A stretch of DNA of 64,000 bases from Gp6-AA40 sp035263125 (GTDB lineage: Bacteria > Acidobacteriota > Vicinamibacteria > Vicinamibacterales > UBA2999), in NCBI GenBank assembly GCA_035263125.1, contig DATFRP010000258.1, positions 1 through 64,000 on the forward strand, in the 5' to 3' direction. The number at the start of each line of letters is the position of its first letter. Position 1 is the first letter of the stretch. The translations under genes and the position numbers were made by a program. Below are positions 7,811 to 16,308 of this stretch, one piece after another. A model generated the notes under the pieces. The model saw nothing but the letters and a program-made list of their open reading frames with translations. It was not told the DNA's origin and made no database searches.

Positions 7811-9724
7811 ATGACACGCTTGCTGGGAATCGCGCTGGTCGCCGGCGCCATCAGTGTCCCGGCCTATTCCGCCGACCGCTTCGATCAGAAGCTCACACCC
7901 GACAAGCAGATCCTGCACACAATCAACCGTCTGACATTCGGCGCACGCCCCGGCGATCTCGGCGAAGTGCGCCGCCTCGGCGTCGAGAAGTGGATCGACC
8001 TGCAGCTGCATCCGGAGCGGATTCCTGAGAATCCCGAACTCGCTGCCCGCCTGAAGCAGCTCACCACGTTGCAACTGGCCACGTGGCAGATCCTCGAGAA
8101 ATATCAGCAGGCACCCCTGATGATCCGGCCCGTGCAGCCGCTCGCCGGATTGACGTCGCTGCAGGTCTGTAAGTTGATGCAGGGTGGCACGGTCGACGAG
8201 CGCCGCTCGGTGATTGATTCACTGTCGTCTGACCGCCGCCAACAGTTCCTTGCGTTCGGACCGACGCAGGCGTTGGACGGGTTGGCCGACATCCAGCAGG
8301 AAGCGGCCGCCGCGCGCCAGGCGGATCAACAAGCGCGACAGGCGGAATTCAGACGCCTGATGCCGCCGTTGATGGACCTCCTCACCTCGGAGCAGATCCG
8401 AGTCGCCCGCAACGGCACTGACGCGGAAAAGCTCGCGCTCTTCGATTCCCTCGACGCCGAGAAGCGTCAGAAGGTGATTCGCTCCCTCGGTCCACAAATG
8501 CTCGTGAACCTCCCGAATCTTCGACGCGAGTCGATGGTGGTGGGACAACCACAGGTCTATGTGAATTCGGAGCTCGTCGACAACAAACTCTTCCGCGCGC
8601 TCTACTCCAATCATCAGCTCGAGGAAGTGCTCGTCGACTTCTGGATGAATCACTTCAACGTGTTCAACGGGAAGGGCCAGGAGCGTGTGCTGCTCACGAG
8701 CTTCGAGCGCGACGCGATCCGCCCGAACGTACTGGGTCACTTCCGCGACCTGCTGCTCGCGACCGCGCGTCATCCAGCAATGCTGTTCTATTTGGACAAC
8801 TGGCAGTCCCAGGTTCAGCGAGATGACATCCGCCCACCGGCCGGATCTTTCAACGGCACTCCGTTGAACCGCCCGGGCCTGAATGAAAACTACGGGCGGG
8901 AGATCCTGGAGCTGCACACGCTCGGCGTGGATGGCGGGTACACCCAGCAGGACGTCATCGCGGTTGCGCGCGCGTTCACAGGCTGGACGGTCTACGACCT
9001 GCAGCGGTACGCGGAATTCCAGTTCAACCCCGCCACGCACGATCGCAAAGAGAAGATCGTCCTCGGGCACACACTTCCGCCCGGCCGCGGCGAGCAGGAC
9101 GGGCTCGAGGTGATCGACATCCTGGCGCGGCATCCGTCGACGGCAAAGTTCATCTCGAAGAAGCTCGCGCAGCGTTTCGTCGCCGACGCGCCACCTGCGT
9201 CACTCGTCGATCGGATGGCGGCCACGTTCACGAAGACCGATGGTGACATTCGCGCGGTGCTGCAGACGATGTTCTCATCGCCGGAGTTTCTCTCGGAAGG
9301 CGCGTGGCGCGCGAAGCTGAAGTCGCCGCTCGAAATGGCCGTCAGCGCCGTGCGCGCGCTCAACGCCGACGTCACCGACACGTTCGCTCTGAGCCAGCGC
9401 ATCGCCGATCTCGGTCAGCCGCTCTACGGCAAAGTGGAACCGACGGGATATCCGACGACCGGCGAAGCGTGGGCCAGCAGCGCTGGGCTCATCGGGCGAA
9501 TCGACTTCGCCACGGCATTGAGCGGAGGCGGCATACCAGGCATCCGCGTGGACATGAGCCGGTTCAATTTCAAAGCACCGGCAGCGGTCGCGAGCGATCT
9601 GCTCGGCGCAGCGCCAACGCCGGCCACGCTGACGGCGATCGAAAAAGGCATTCAGGAAAAAGAGGCGACGCCGTCGATGCTCGCCACGCTCGTCATCAGC
9701 TCTCCCGATTTCCAGAGCAGGTAG
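7811..9724 (+). CDS. DUF1800 family exported protein
   Basis: 637 residues with a signal peptide ending YSADR. Family hallmarks are INRLTFGARPGD near the start, VDFWMNHFNVF in the middle, and NYGREILELHTLGVDGGYT followed by ARAFTGWTV. DUF1800 proteins are nearly always encoded directly before a DUF1501 protein, as here (2-bp gap), and the pair is thought to act together in the envelope; the biochemical role is not established. An Ala/Gln-rich charged insertion (about residues 155-180) is probably a coiled helix. Confidence 0.92.
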   Translation: MTRLLGIALVAGAISVPAYSADRFDQKLTPDKQILHTINRLTFGARPGDLGEVRRLGVEKWIDLQLHPERIPENPELAARLKQLTTLQLATWQILEKYQQAPLMIRPVQPLAGLTSLQVCKLMQGGTVDERRSVIDSLSSDRRQQFLAFGPTQALDGLADIQQEAAAARQADQQARQAEFRRLMPPLMDLLTSEQIRVARNGTDAEKLALFDSLDAEKRQKVIRSLGPQMLVNLPNLRRESMVVGQPQVYVNSELVDNKLFRALYSNHQLEEVLVDFWMNHFNVFNGKGQERVLLTSFERDAIRPNVLGHFRDLLLATARHPAMLFYLDNWQSQVQRDDIRPPAGSFNGTPLNRPGLNENYGREILELHTLGVDGGYTQQDVIAVARAFTGWTVYDLQRYAEFQFNPATHDRKEKIVLGHTLPPGRGEQDGLEVIDILARHPSTAKFISKKLAQRFVADAPPASLVDRMAATFTKTDGDIRAVLQTMFSSPEFLSEGAWRAKLKSPLEMAVSAVRALNADVTDTFALSQRIADLGQPLYGKVEPTGYPTTGEAWASSAGLIGRIDFATALSGGGIPGIRVDMSRFNFKAPAAVASDLLGAAPTPATLTAIEKGIQEKEATPSMLATLVISSPDFQSR

Positions 9725-9726
9725 CC

Positions 9727-10932
9727 ATGCTTACGCGACGCTATTTCATGCGTGCATCCGCCATCGCCGTGGCCGGCATGGGCGCGGCTCCGTCGTGGCT
9801 CGTTCGCGCGGCCGCTCCTGGCGAAAGCACGCGCAACAAGATCCTCATCGCGATCTTTCAGCGTGGCGCCGCCGACGGCCTGAACGTCGTCGTGCCCCAC
9901 TTCGAGAAGCGCTACTACGAGCTGCGGCCGACGATCGCGATTCCGGCGCCCGGCAAGAACAACGGTGCGATCGATCTCGACGGTCGCTTCGCACTGCATC
10001 CATCGTTGCAGCCGTTGAAGCCGCTGTGGGACAGCGGCCAGCTCGGCATCGTCCACGCATGTGGGTCACCGGATGGCAATCGATCCCACTTCGAGGCGCA
10101 GGACTCGATGGAATCGGGCACACCCGGTCGAACGACCGAGGATGGGTGGTTGAATCGCGCCCTCCCGCCGCTCACGGCCGAGACGTCGTCGGTTCGCGCG
10201 GTGGCGATCGGCGCGAAGATGCCGCGCACGATGCGCGGCGACCGTGGCGCAATCGCGGTGAGCGATCTTCAGCAGTTCCGCGTGCGCAATGATGCGGCCA
10301 CGTCCATCCTCGAAAGCATGTATGCGAAAGCTGACGCGCCGCTGATGGCGGCGCAAGGCAAACGGACGTTCGACGCGCTCAAGACCATCGAGTCGATCAA
10401 CCGGACACCTTACACGCCCGCGGTGGGCGCGCAGTACTTCGGCGAGTTCGGCACAGGCCTGCGGCAGATCGCGCGACTGATCAAAGCGGGCGTCGGCGTC
10501 GAGGCGGCGTTTGCTGAAATCGGCGGCTGGGATCATCACAGCAACGAGAACGGTCAACTTCCACCGCTGCTCACACAGTTCGGTAACTCGCTCGCGGCGT
10601 TCGCCAGGGACATGGGCGACCGGATGGAAGACATCGTGCTGGTGACGATGTCGGAGTTCGGACGCACGGCAGCCGAAGACGGCAACAACGGAACCGACCA
10701 CGGGCATGGCAACGTGATGTTCGTGCTTGGTGGGCCGGTTCGCGGCGGCAGGATGTTCGGCCACTGGCCAGGGCTCGAGTCCGAGCAACTCTTCGAACGC
10801 CGGGACCTGGCGGTGACGACGGACTTCCGCAGCGTGCTCGGGGAGCTCGTGCACCAACATCTCGGACAGAAGACCGAGCAAGTCTTTCCGGGCTTTTCAA
10901 TCGGCGAGCCGCTCGGCGTCCTCAAAACGTGA
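9727..10932 (+). CDS. DUF1501 family Tat-exported protein
   Basis: 401 residues. Twin-arginine signal RRYFMRASAIAVAG at the N-terminus, then the DUF1501 core: IAIFQRGAADGLN, a GWDHH motif near residue 260, MSEFGRTAAEDGNNGTDHGH and GGRMFG. The fold belongs to the alkaline phosphatase/sulfatase superfamily, and the conserved His/Asp residues look intact. It starts 2 bp after the DUF1800 stop, so the two are translated together. Overlaps the alternative GTG start of the next gene. Confidence 0.92.
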   Translation: MLTRRYFMRASAIAVAGMGAAPSWLVRAAAPGESTRNKILIAIFQRGAADGLNVVVPHFEKRYYELRPTIAIPAPGKNNGAIDLDGRFALHPSLQPLKPLWDSGQLGIVHACGSPDGNRSHFEAQDSMESGTPGRTTEDGWLNRALPPLTAETSSVRAVAIGAKMPRTMRGDRGAIAVSDLQQFRVRNDAATSILESMYAKADAPLMAAQGKRTFDALKTIESINRTPYTPAVGAQYFGEFGTGLRQIARLIKAGVGVEAAFAEIGGWDHHSNENGQLPPLLTQFGNSLAAFARDMGDRMEDIVLVTMSEFGRTAAEDGNNGTDHGHGNVMFVLGGPVRGGRMFGHWPGLESEQLFERRDLAVTTDFRSVLGELVHQHLGQKTEQVFPGFSIGEPLGVLKT

Positions 10933-10940
10933 TCGCGTGC

Positions 10941-11345
10941 ATGGACACGACGCTTCAACTGATTGGACACATCCGATCAACGTTGGTCGAACGAAAGAAT
11001 GCGCCCCGCCAGGGGCCCGAAGGCGCGCCCGATGCGTGGCTCGAGATCGAGCCGGCCTTCGAGCCCGCGCTGCGCGGCGTCGCCACCGGCGACGAAGTGC
11101 TCGTGCTGACGTGGTTTCACCGCGCCAGACGTGATGTGCTCGAAGTGCGTCCGCGCGACGACCCGAACAATGAACTGGCCGGTGTCTTCGCGACACGGTC
11201 GCCAGATCGGCCGAATCCATTGGGCCTTCATCGCGTAACGGTGCGCGACCGGGCCGGGCTGCGCCTGAGGATCGGGCCCATCGAAGCCATCGACGGCACG
11301 CCAGTCGTCGACATCAAGCCGGTGCTGTCGAACTCGGAACGCTAA
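10941..11345 (+). CDS. TsaA/TrmO-like tRNA methyltransferase domain protein
   Basis: 134 residues. It contains the signature VFATRSPDRPNPLGLHRV and IDGTPVVDIKPVL of the TsaA/TrmO (YaeB) family, whose characterised member N6-methylates t6A37 of tRNA-Thr. This is a short, single-domain version. ATG 10941 is chosen; GTG 10929 overlaps the preceding stop and would add four residues. Cytoplasmic. A weak hairpin AAGAGCG/CGCTCTT (11344-11369) follows the stop. Confidence 0.85.
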   Translation: MDTTLQLIGHIRSTLVERKNAPRQGPEGAPDAWLEIEPAFEPALRGVATGDEVLVLTWFHRARRDVLEVRPRDDPNNELAGVFATRSPDRPNPLGLHRVTVRDRAGLRLRIGPIEAIDGTPVVDIKPVLSNSER

Positions 11346-11421
11346 GAGCGCCCCGCTGTGATCGCTCTTCGGGAATAAAACGAACGCTGAGTCGGTCATA
11401 TCAAACAGCACGCAGGTCCAT

Positions 11422-11904
11422 ATGAGCCAACGAAGCCATGCCCTTGCCATGCGCCTGGAACAGGGGGCCCAGGCACTCGCCACGTTCGCGGTCGGCCTCA
11501 CCGATGCGCAGTGGCAGACGCGCACACCCAAGGACGGCCGCAAGGTCGGCGTCATCGTCCATCACGTCGCCAGCGTCTACCCGATCGAGATCGAACTGGC
11601 GCAGGCACTTGGCAAAGGTCAGCCCATGGTCGGCGTGACGATGGACGCGATCCACGAGATGAACGCGAACCACGCCAAGGAGCACGACGCCGTGACGCGC
11701 GACGCGGCGATCAATCTCCTTCGGCGCAACAGCGCCGCGGCGGCGGCCGCCATCCGTGCGCTCAGCGACGCGGAGCTCGACAGCGCCGCAACCGCATCGC
11801 TCTACGCCGACGCGCCGATCACGTGTCAGTTCATGCTGGAGGATCACGCGGTCCGTCATAGCTACCATCACCTCGCCCGCCTTCGCAGTGCGCTGAAGCT
11901 GTGA
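11422..11904 (+). CDS. DinB-superfamily (four-helix metal-binding) protein
   Basis: 160 residues, all-helical pattern. Candidate metal ligands fit the DinB/MST arrangement: His in VIHHVASVYP (about residue 51) and two His in VRHSYHH near the C-terminus. Members include S-transferases using bacillithiol or mycothiol, and many of unknown role. Start ATG follows CAGGTCCAT. Convergent with the histidine kinase gene. Confidence 0.78.
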   Translation: MSQRSHALAMRLEQGAQALATFAVGLTDAQWQTRTPKDGRKVGVIVHHVASVYPIEIELAQALGKGQPMVGVTMDAIHEMNANHAKEHDAVTRDAAINLLRRNSAAAAAAIRALSDAELDSAATASLYADAPITCQFMLEDHAVRHSYHHLARLRSALKL

Positions 11905-11910
11905 CCGCCT

Positions 11911-11927
11911 CGCCAGCGACGCTGGCG
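11911..11927. terminator. Short GC hairpin between convergent genes
   Basis: CGCCAGC-GAC-GCTGGCG forms a perfect 7-bp stem between the ends of the DinB-like and histidine kinase genes. There is no T-run, so function as a terminator is inferred from position only. Confidence 0.4.
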
Positions 11928-11944
11928 GCGAAGGTGGACGACGA

Positions 11945-13672
11945 TCAGTTGACGTCGGCGGCCAGAACGAGATGAAAGGTGGCTCCTCGCCCGGGATTGT
12001 TCTCGGCCCAGAGCTGGCCGCCATGAGTGGTCGCGATCGATCGGCACATCGCGAGTCCAAGCCCGAGCCCGTTGGGCTTGGTCGTGAAGAACGGTTCGAA
12101 CACGCGTTCCTCGCTGCCAGCCGGCAATCCGACTCCAGAGTCTGCGATCTGCAGTTCGACATAGCCCTCGTCCATGCGCGCGACACGTATCCGCAGATGT
12201 CGATCGGCAGCGGGCACCACCGCCATCGATTCGCAGGCGTTGACGATCAGATTCAGCATCACCTGGAGTAATTGAACGGGATCGCCGTGGACGGCCGGCG
12301 TTCCCGGCGCAATCTGCGTCTGCACGTCGACATGCAGACTCTTGATCGTGGCGCGACCAAGCTTCAGCGCATCGCGCACCAGCGTCTCGACTCCGAGCGT
12401 CTCGAAACGCGCTTCCTTCTCTTTCAGGAACGAGCGGAGGTGAGCGATGACGCCGTTGGCCTGTTTGTCATGTTCCCTGATATCGACCAGGATGTCCCGC
12501 AGCTCTCTGAGATCGACCGGCTCGCGTTCAAGAAGGCGGATGCCCGCTTGCGCGTTGACGAGGATCGAGGTGAGCGGCTGACTGAGCTCGTGCGTCAACG
12601 TGCCTGACAGTTCCATCACCGTCGTCATGCGGGTGAAGTGCGCAAGCTGGTTGCGCTGGTCCTGCAGGGCCGTCTCCACCTGCTCCCGTTCCTGAATGAC
12701 CGCGGCCAGGAGCATGACCGGCGGGCAGAGGACGATCCAGAGCAGCTGCAGCGAGAGCACCAGGTCGGCGTCTCTCGCCGGCACGAAGGGCCCGAGCTGT
12801 CGTGCGGTGCCCCAGACCGAGAGGGCAGCCACACAAAACAGCGACGTGCTGGCGCCGATCGGCCCGAACCGAACGGCGGCCCACAGCAACGGAGGGAACA
12901 CCCACAGCAGCAGTGAGGGAAACTGCGCGGTCCCAGGCCCCGAGCCGAACGCGAGCACGCCCACGGCGACCAGCGTCATCATCATCAGCCCGGCTTCGAG
13001 CAAACGACGCTGGGGAATGGTTCTGACCCGCCGAACGCCGTGCTGCGCCCACAAGATCACGACCGGGGCAACGAGCAACATCGACGTGCCATTCGCGAGC
13101 ATCGTCCGCGCAAGAGCCGTCCCGGGCGTGTACGCGGAATCGAGATGGAGGAGCGATCGGATGAAGGCGGGTGTCGTCAAGCCGAAGAGCGTCGGCGACA
13201 CCACCGACACCGATGTGTACAGCAACACCTGGCTACGGTTGCTGAAGTGCAGAGGAACTCCGACGACGCGACGAAGGACTTCCGCCGTCGTCACGGCGAA
13301 CAGCGAGTTCCCCGCGATCTGCCACGCCACCCTCCAGTCAGGGACTGCCGGGTCCGCGGCGGCGGCGTGCGCCACGCCCGTCGTCACGAGCACCAGCCAC
13401 CACTGCGTTCGCGACGTGAGCAGCAGCGCCGACAACAGTACAGCACCCGCCAACCCGACGACGCCGATCTGCGTATTCTGAAATCGGAATCCGAACCCGA
13501 GGAGTGCGGTGAGATTGTAGGCGGCAAACAACAACGCGTACGCGCCGAGTCTGCCTATCCCGCTGAGGGTGTCAGGAGAGCTCGCCGGTGCGGGAGAGAT
13601 TGGCACACCGCGGATTGGTGCGCCGGACGTCGAGGTGTGAGCGTCGGTTGTCGATTTCTCGTCGCGAGACAT
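11945..13672 (-). CDS. Membrane histidine kinase with MASE1-like sensor
   Basis: 575 residues. Roughly the first 290 residues hold eight or so membrane segments of MASE1 type (GRLGAYALLFAAYNLTALLG; FPPLLWAAVRFGP). A HisKA dimerisation domain follows with the phospho-acceptor His in LTHELSQPLTSIL, then a HATPase_c domain with NLIVNACES (N box), IADSGVGLP (G1) and GLGLGLAMCRSI (G2). No response regulator is adjacent, so the kinase is an orphan here. ATG 13672 is preferred over the in-frame GTG 13681. The start lies in a strong palindrome (13672-13700) that could be an operator. Confidence 0.9.
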   Translation of the reverse strand: MSRDEKSTTDAHTSTSGAPIRGVPISPAPASSPDTLSGIGRLGAYALLFAAYNLTALLGFGFRFQNTQIGVVGLAGAVLLSALLLTSRTQWWLVLVTTGVAHAAAADPAVPDWRVAWQIAGNSLFAVTTAEVLRRVVGVPLHFSNRSQVLLYTSVSVVSPTLFGLTTPAFIRSLLHLDSAYTPGTALARTMLANGTSMLLVAPVVILWAQHGVRRVRTIPQRRLLEAGLMMMTLVAVGVLAFGSGPGTAQFPSLLLWVFPPLLWAAVRFGPIGASTSLFCVAALSVWGTARQLGPFVPARDADLVLSLQLLWIVLCPPVMLLAAVIQEREQVETALQDQRNQLAHFTRMTTVMELSGTLTHELSQPLTSILVNAQAGIRLLEREPVDLRELRDILVDIREHDKQANGVIAHLRSFLKEKEARFETLGVETLVRDALKLGRATIKSLHVDVQTQIAPGTPAVHGDPVQLLQVMLNLIVNACESMAVVPAADRHLRIRVARMDEGYVELQIADSGVGLPAGSEERVFEPFFTTKPNGLGLGLAMCRSIATTHGGQLWAENNPGRGATFHLVLAADVN

Positions 13673-13700
13673 GTATCCCACGCGCCCGGCGCGAGATACA
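13672..13700. promoter_or_regulatory. Nested palindrome at the start of the histidine kinase gene
   Basis: TGTATC (13672-13677) pairs with GATACA (13695-13700), and inside it CGCGCC-C-GGCGCG (13681-13693) is a perfect stem. The structure covers the start codon and the expected ribosome-binding region of the kinase gene, where no Shine-Dalgarno sequence is seen. It could be an operator or a translation-controlling hairpin. Confidence 0.45.
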
Positions 13701-13757
13701 CGCCCAGGGAGACCGCCGTCACGATAGCATGAACGCCTCAGCGACGTCAGTCGCGCT

Positions 13758-14957
13758 TCAGCGCGTGCCTGGCCACACGACGCCTTGCTGCTTCGCCTTC
13801 ACCGGCGCGAGGCCTTTGTAGAGGAAGCGTTGCAGTCGTCGGCCTTGGTAGGTCTCGACCGTGTACAGATTGCCTTTCGAATCGGTCGCGATGTTGTGCA
13901 GCGAGTACCACTCGCCCGGATAGTGGCCGCCCTTCCCGAAGTTCGTGAGCTCCTCCAGCGACTGGCGATCGAAGATGCGCAGCTTCTGATTGCGACCGTC
14001 GGCGACGTAGAGATACTTCTGCTCCTTGTCGCGCGAGAACGCGACGTCCCACACCGCGCCGTCACCGCGTGAGTCGCGCGCGATGTACACCTCTTTGACG
14101 AATGTCCCGTCGGTCTTGAAGATCTGCAGACGATCGCTCGTGCGATCGCAGACGTAGACGAGCCCGTCGACCGAAACGTCAGCGCAGTGCACCGGGCCGC
14201 GGAACTGCTGATAGGTCGCGGTCGGGTCGTAGGGCCCCTGCGCTGCGCCCGCCTTGTCGTCCGGCGGCTTGCCGTACGCGCCCCAGAAACGCTTCATCTT
14301 GCCGCTGTCGGCATCAATCACCGCGACGCGGCGGTTGCCGTATCCGTCAGCGACGAACACTTCATTGGCCGGCGCATAGAAGAAGGTCTTGGCGACGAGG
14401 TAGAAGCGATCCTGCGCAAGGCTGTCGGGCCCGAGCCCCTGCTTCTTGATGCCGACCTGCATCACGAACTTGCCGTCCTGCGTGAACTTCAGGATGTGCC
14501 CGTCGGTGCCCGTACCGTTGCCACCGATCCAGACGTTGCCCTTGTTGTCGATGTTGAGCCCGTGGTTCGACGAGGGCCACTGGTAGCCGGGGCCGTCGCT
14601 GCCACCCCAGTGTCGAAGGAGATTCCCGGCCTGATCGAACTCGAGGATCGGCGGCGCGACGTTGCAGCATTCGCCCGTCGGCGGATTCTGGCTCGAGGCG
14701 CCTTCTGCGGCGTCGAGCACGTCAGGCCGATGCACGATCCAGACGTGGTCCTGCGCATCGACCCAGAGGCCGATGCTCTGCCCCTGATACCAGCCGTTCG
14801 GCAGCGGCTTGGGGAACGTCGGGTCGACTTCGAAACGCGGCGCCATCACGGCGCCCTTCGTCTGGGCGAGCGCCGACTCCTCGAGGAGGTACTGGGCGAT
14901 GCCGAGCCCCGTCAGGACGGCGATAAATGTCGCGCCTATCAGCAGGTTCCGCTTCAT
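13758..14957 (-). CDS. Secreted NHL-propeller protein, PAL-like (intact lyase site)
   Basis: 399 residues with a signal anchor (1-32), closely similar to the protein at 2441-3631. PAL-type residues are all present: Arg in IVHRP (77), His in SNHG (132), Tyr in DGYGNRR (206), His in PVHC (257) and His in SLHN (354). A Cys pair GECCNV and a second VYVCDR Cys are shared with the paralogue and may be structural. It follows the degenerate paralogue (16270-15008) on the same strand with 50 bp between, so the two may form an operon. Reaction and substrate are inferred only from family resemblance. Confidence 0.85.
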   Translation of the reverse strand: MKRNLLIGATFIAVLTGLGIAQYLLEESALAQTKGAVMAPRFEVDPTFPKPLPNGWYQGQSIGLWVDAQDHVWIVHRPDVLDAAEGASSQNPPTGECCNVAPPILEFDQAGNLLRHWGGSDGPGYQWPSSNHGLNIDNKGNVWIGGNGTGTDGHILKFTQDGKFVMQVGIKKQGLGPDSLAQDRFYLVAKTFFYAPANEVFVADGYGNRRVAVIDADSGKMKRFWGAYGKPPDDKAGAAQGPYDPTATYQQFRGPVHCADVSVDGLVYVCDRTSDRLQIFKTDGTFVKEVYIARDSRGDGAVWDVAFSRDKEQKYLYVADGRNQKLRIFDRQSLEELTNFGKGGHYPGEWYSLHNIATDSKGNLYTVETYQGRRLQRFLYKGLAPVKAKQQGVVWPGTR

Positions 14958-14981
14958 AGTGGTCTCCTACCCTCACGCACC

Positions 14982-15011
14982 GGCGGGTCTACAGAGCAAG
15001 ACCCGCCCTAC
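14982..15011. repeat. GTAG-flanked hairpin overlapping a stop codon
   Basis: GGCGGGTCT...AGACCCGCC (14982-15007) followed by CTAC (15008-15011). On the minus strand this reads GTAG plus hairpin, and the TAG (15010-15008) is the stop codon of the NHL gene that ends here. The same arm sequence occurs in the array at 36533-36648. Confidence 0.75.
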
Positions 15012-16270
15012 TTCGCTATGAACTTCTGGACGCGCTTGCCGTGATGCTGTTCGCCCGTATAGACGTTGCCCTGCGCGTCGGTCGCGATGCTGCCGACCGC
15101 GAGGAACTGCCCCGGGTAGCGGCCGCCGCTTCCGATGGTCCCGACCTCGGTCAGCGTATCGCGCTGGAAGATGTGCACCTTCTTGTTGTGACCGTCGGCG
15201 ATCAACAGGAATCGCTGCTGCGGGTCGCTCGAAAACGCCAGATCCCACGCCGAGCCGTACGACGAGACGACGCCGAACTGTCCGGTGACGGTCGCACCGA
15301 GCGTGTTCTTGGACACGACCGCTTCCTTCACGAACGTGCCGTTCTTCTGGAAGACCTGTACGCGATTGCTGCTGCGATCGCAGACGTAGACGTTGCCGTC
15401 GCGCGCGATCTCGATGCAGGTCACATCACGAAACGATTTCGCCGGCGGATCGCTTGCGGCGTACGCTCCAGGCGCGGGACCGGCCGCCTTCTCGCCGTAC
15501 GCGAACCAATGTCGCTTGTATTTACCGGTATCGGCATCGAACACGATGATGCGACGATTGCCGGTGTCGGCCACGAACACCTCGTTCGCGGCGGCATCGA
15601 CGGCGATCGCGGACGGGCGATTCAGAGTCGTCTGGCTGTCGGGCCCGTCCATCTTGCCGGGCGTTCCGATCTGCAGGAGGAACTTGCCGTCACGTGAGAA
15701 CTTGATCACGTGCGCATCGCCTGGCGCCGGCGGCCCCGTCGGTGCGGCACCCCGTCGCCCGGCTGCCGCGGCAGGCTGTTCGGCAGCGGTCGGATCGTTG
15801 GGGCCGCGTCCGCGAGCAGGCGCCGCCTCCAGTCCGGCGGCTGTGATCCAGACGCTGCCCTTTGCATCAACCGCCAGACCGCCAGGTGACTGCGGCCACT
15901 GATAGCCCGAGCCGGGGCCGCCCCAGCTCGTCAGCAGCGCACCGCCCTGATCGAACTCGAGGACGAACGGGGCAGCCTTGCAGCAGATGCTCGACGAGGG
16001 CGGCGTCAGCATCATCCCCTTCTCGTTGTTCTCGAGCGAATCGGCGCCGCGGTGGACGACCCAGATATGGTTCTGGCCGTCGATGGTCACGCCCGTGATC
16101 GAGCCGAGTACCCAGGACTGCTCCTGGAAGGGTCGCGGCCAGAGCGCCTGCACCTCGTATTTCGGGGCGCGTCCCTGCGAAACAACAGCGGGCGCAAGCA
16201 GCGGCAACGCGGCCGCCACAACGAGGACAGTCCGGCTACAGCCGGACCCGACAACTGTCCGCCACATCAT
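15008..16270 (-). CDS. NHL-propeller protein, PAL-like with lost active-site residues
   Basis: 420 residues with a signal peptide. It is clearly homologous to the two PAL-like proteins (WVVHRG, CCKAAPFVLEFDQGG, NRRIIVFDADTGKYKRHW, VYVCDRSSNRVQVF), yet all zinc positions are changed: SNHG becomes SPGG, the VHC motif becomes VTC, and the VHN/LHN motif becomes VGS; the Tyr of DGYGN is lost (ADTGN). Only the Arg after VVH remains. A Pro/Ala-rich insertion of about 30 residues follows the second blade. It is probably a non-catalytic binding or scaffolding paralogue (inference). Encoded just upstream of an intact paralogue. Confidence 0.85.
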   Translation of the reverse strand: MMWRTVVGSGCSRTVLVVAAALPLLAPAVVSQGRAPKYEVQALWPRPFQEQSWVLGSITGVTIDGQNHIWVVHRGADSLENNEKGMMLTPPSSSICCKAAPFVLEFDQGGALLTSWGGPGSGYQWPQSPGGLAVDAKGSVWITAAGLEAAPARGRGPNDPTAAEQPAAAAGRRGAAPTGPPAPGDAHVIKFSRDGKFLLQIGTPGKMDGPDSQTTLNRPSAIAVDAAANEVFVADTGNRRIIVFDADTGKYKRHWFAYGEKAAGPAPGAYAASDPPAKSFRDVTCIEIARDGNVYVCDRSSNRVQVFQKNGTFVKEAVVSKNTLGATVTGQFGVVSSYGSAWDLAFSSDPQQRFLLIADGHNKKVHIFQRDTLTEVGTIGSGGRYPGQFLAVGSIATDAQGNVYTGEQHHGKRVQKFIAK

Positions 16271-16308
16271 TCACCCTCCCGTACGGCCGGTAGGTTAGGA
16301 TCACCGCG

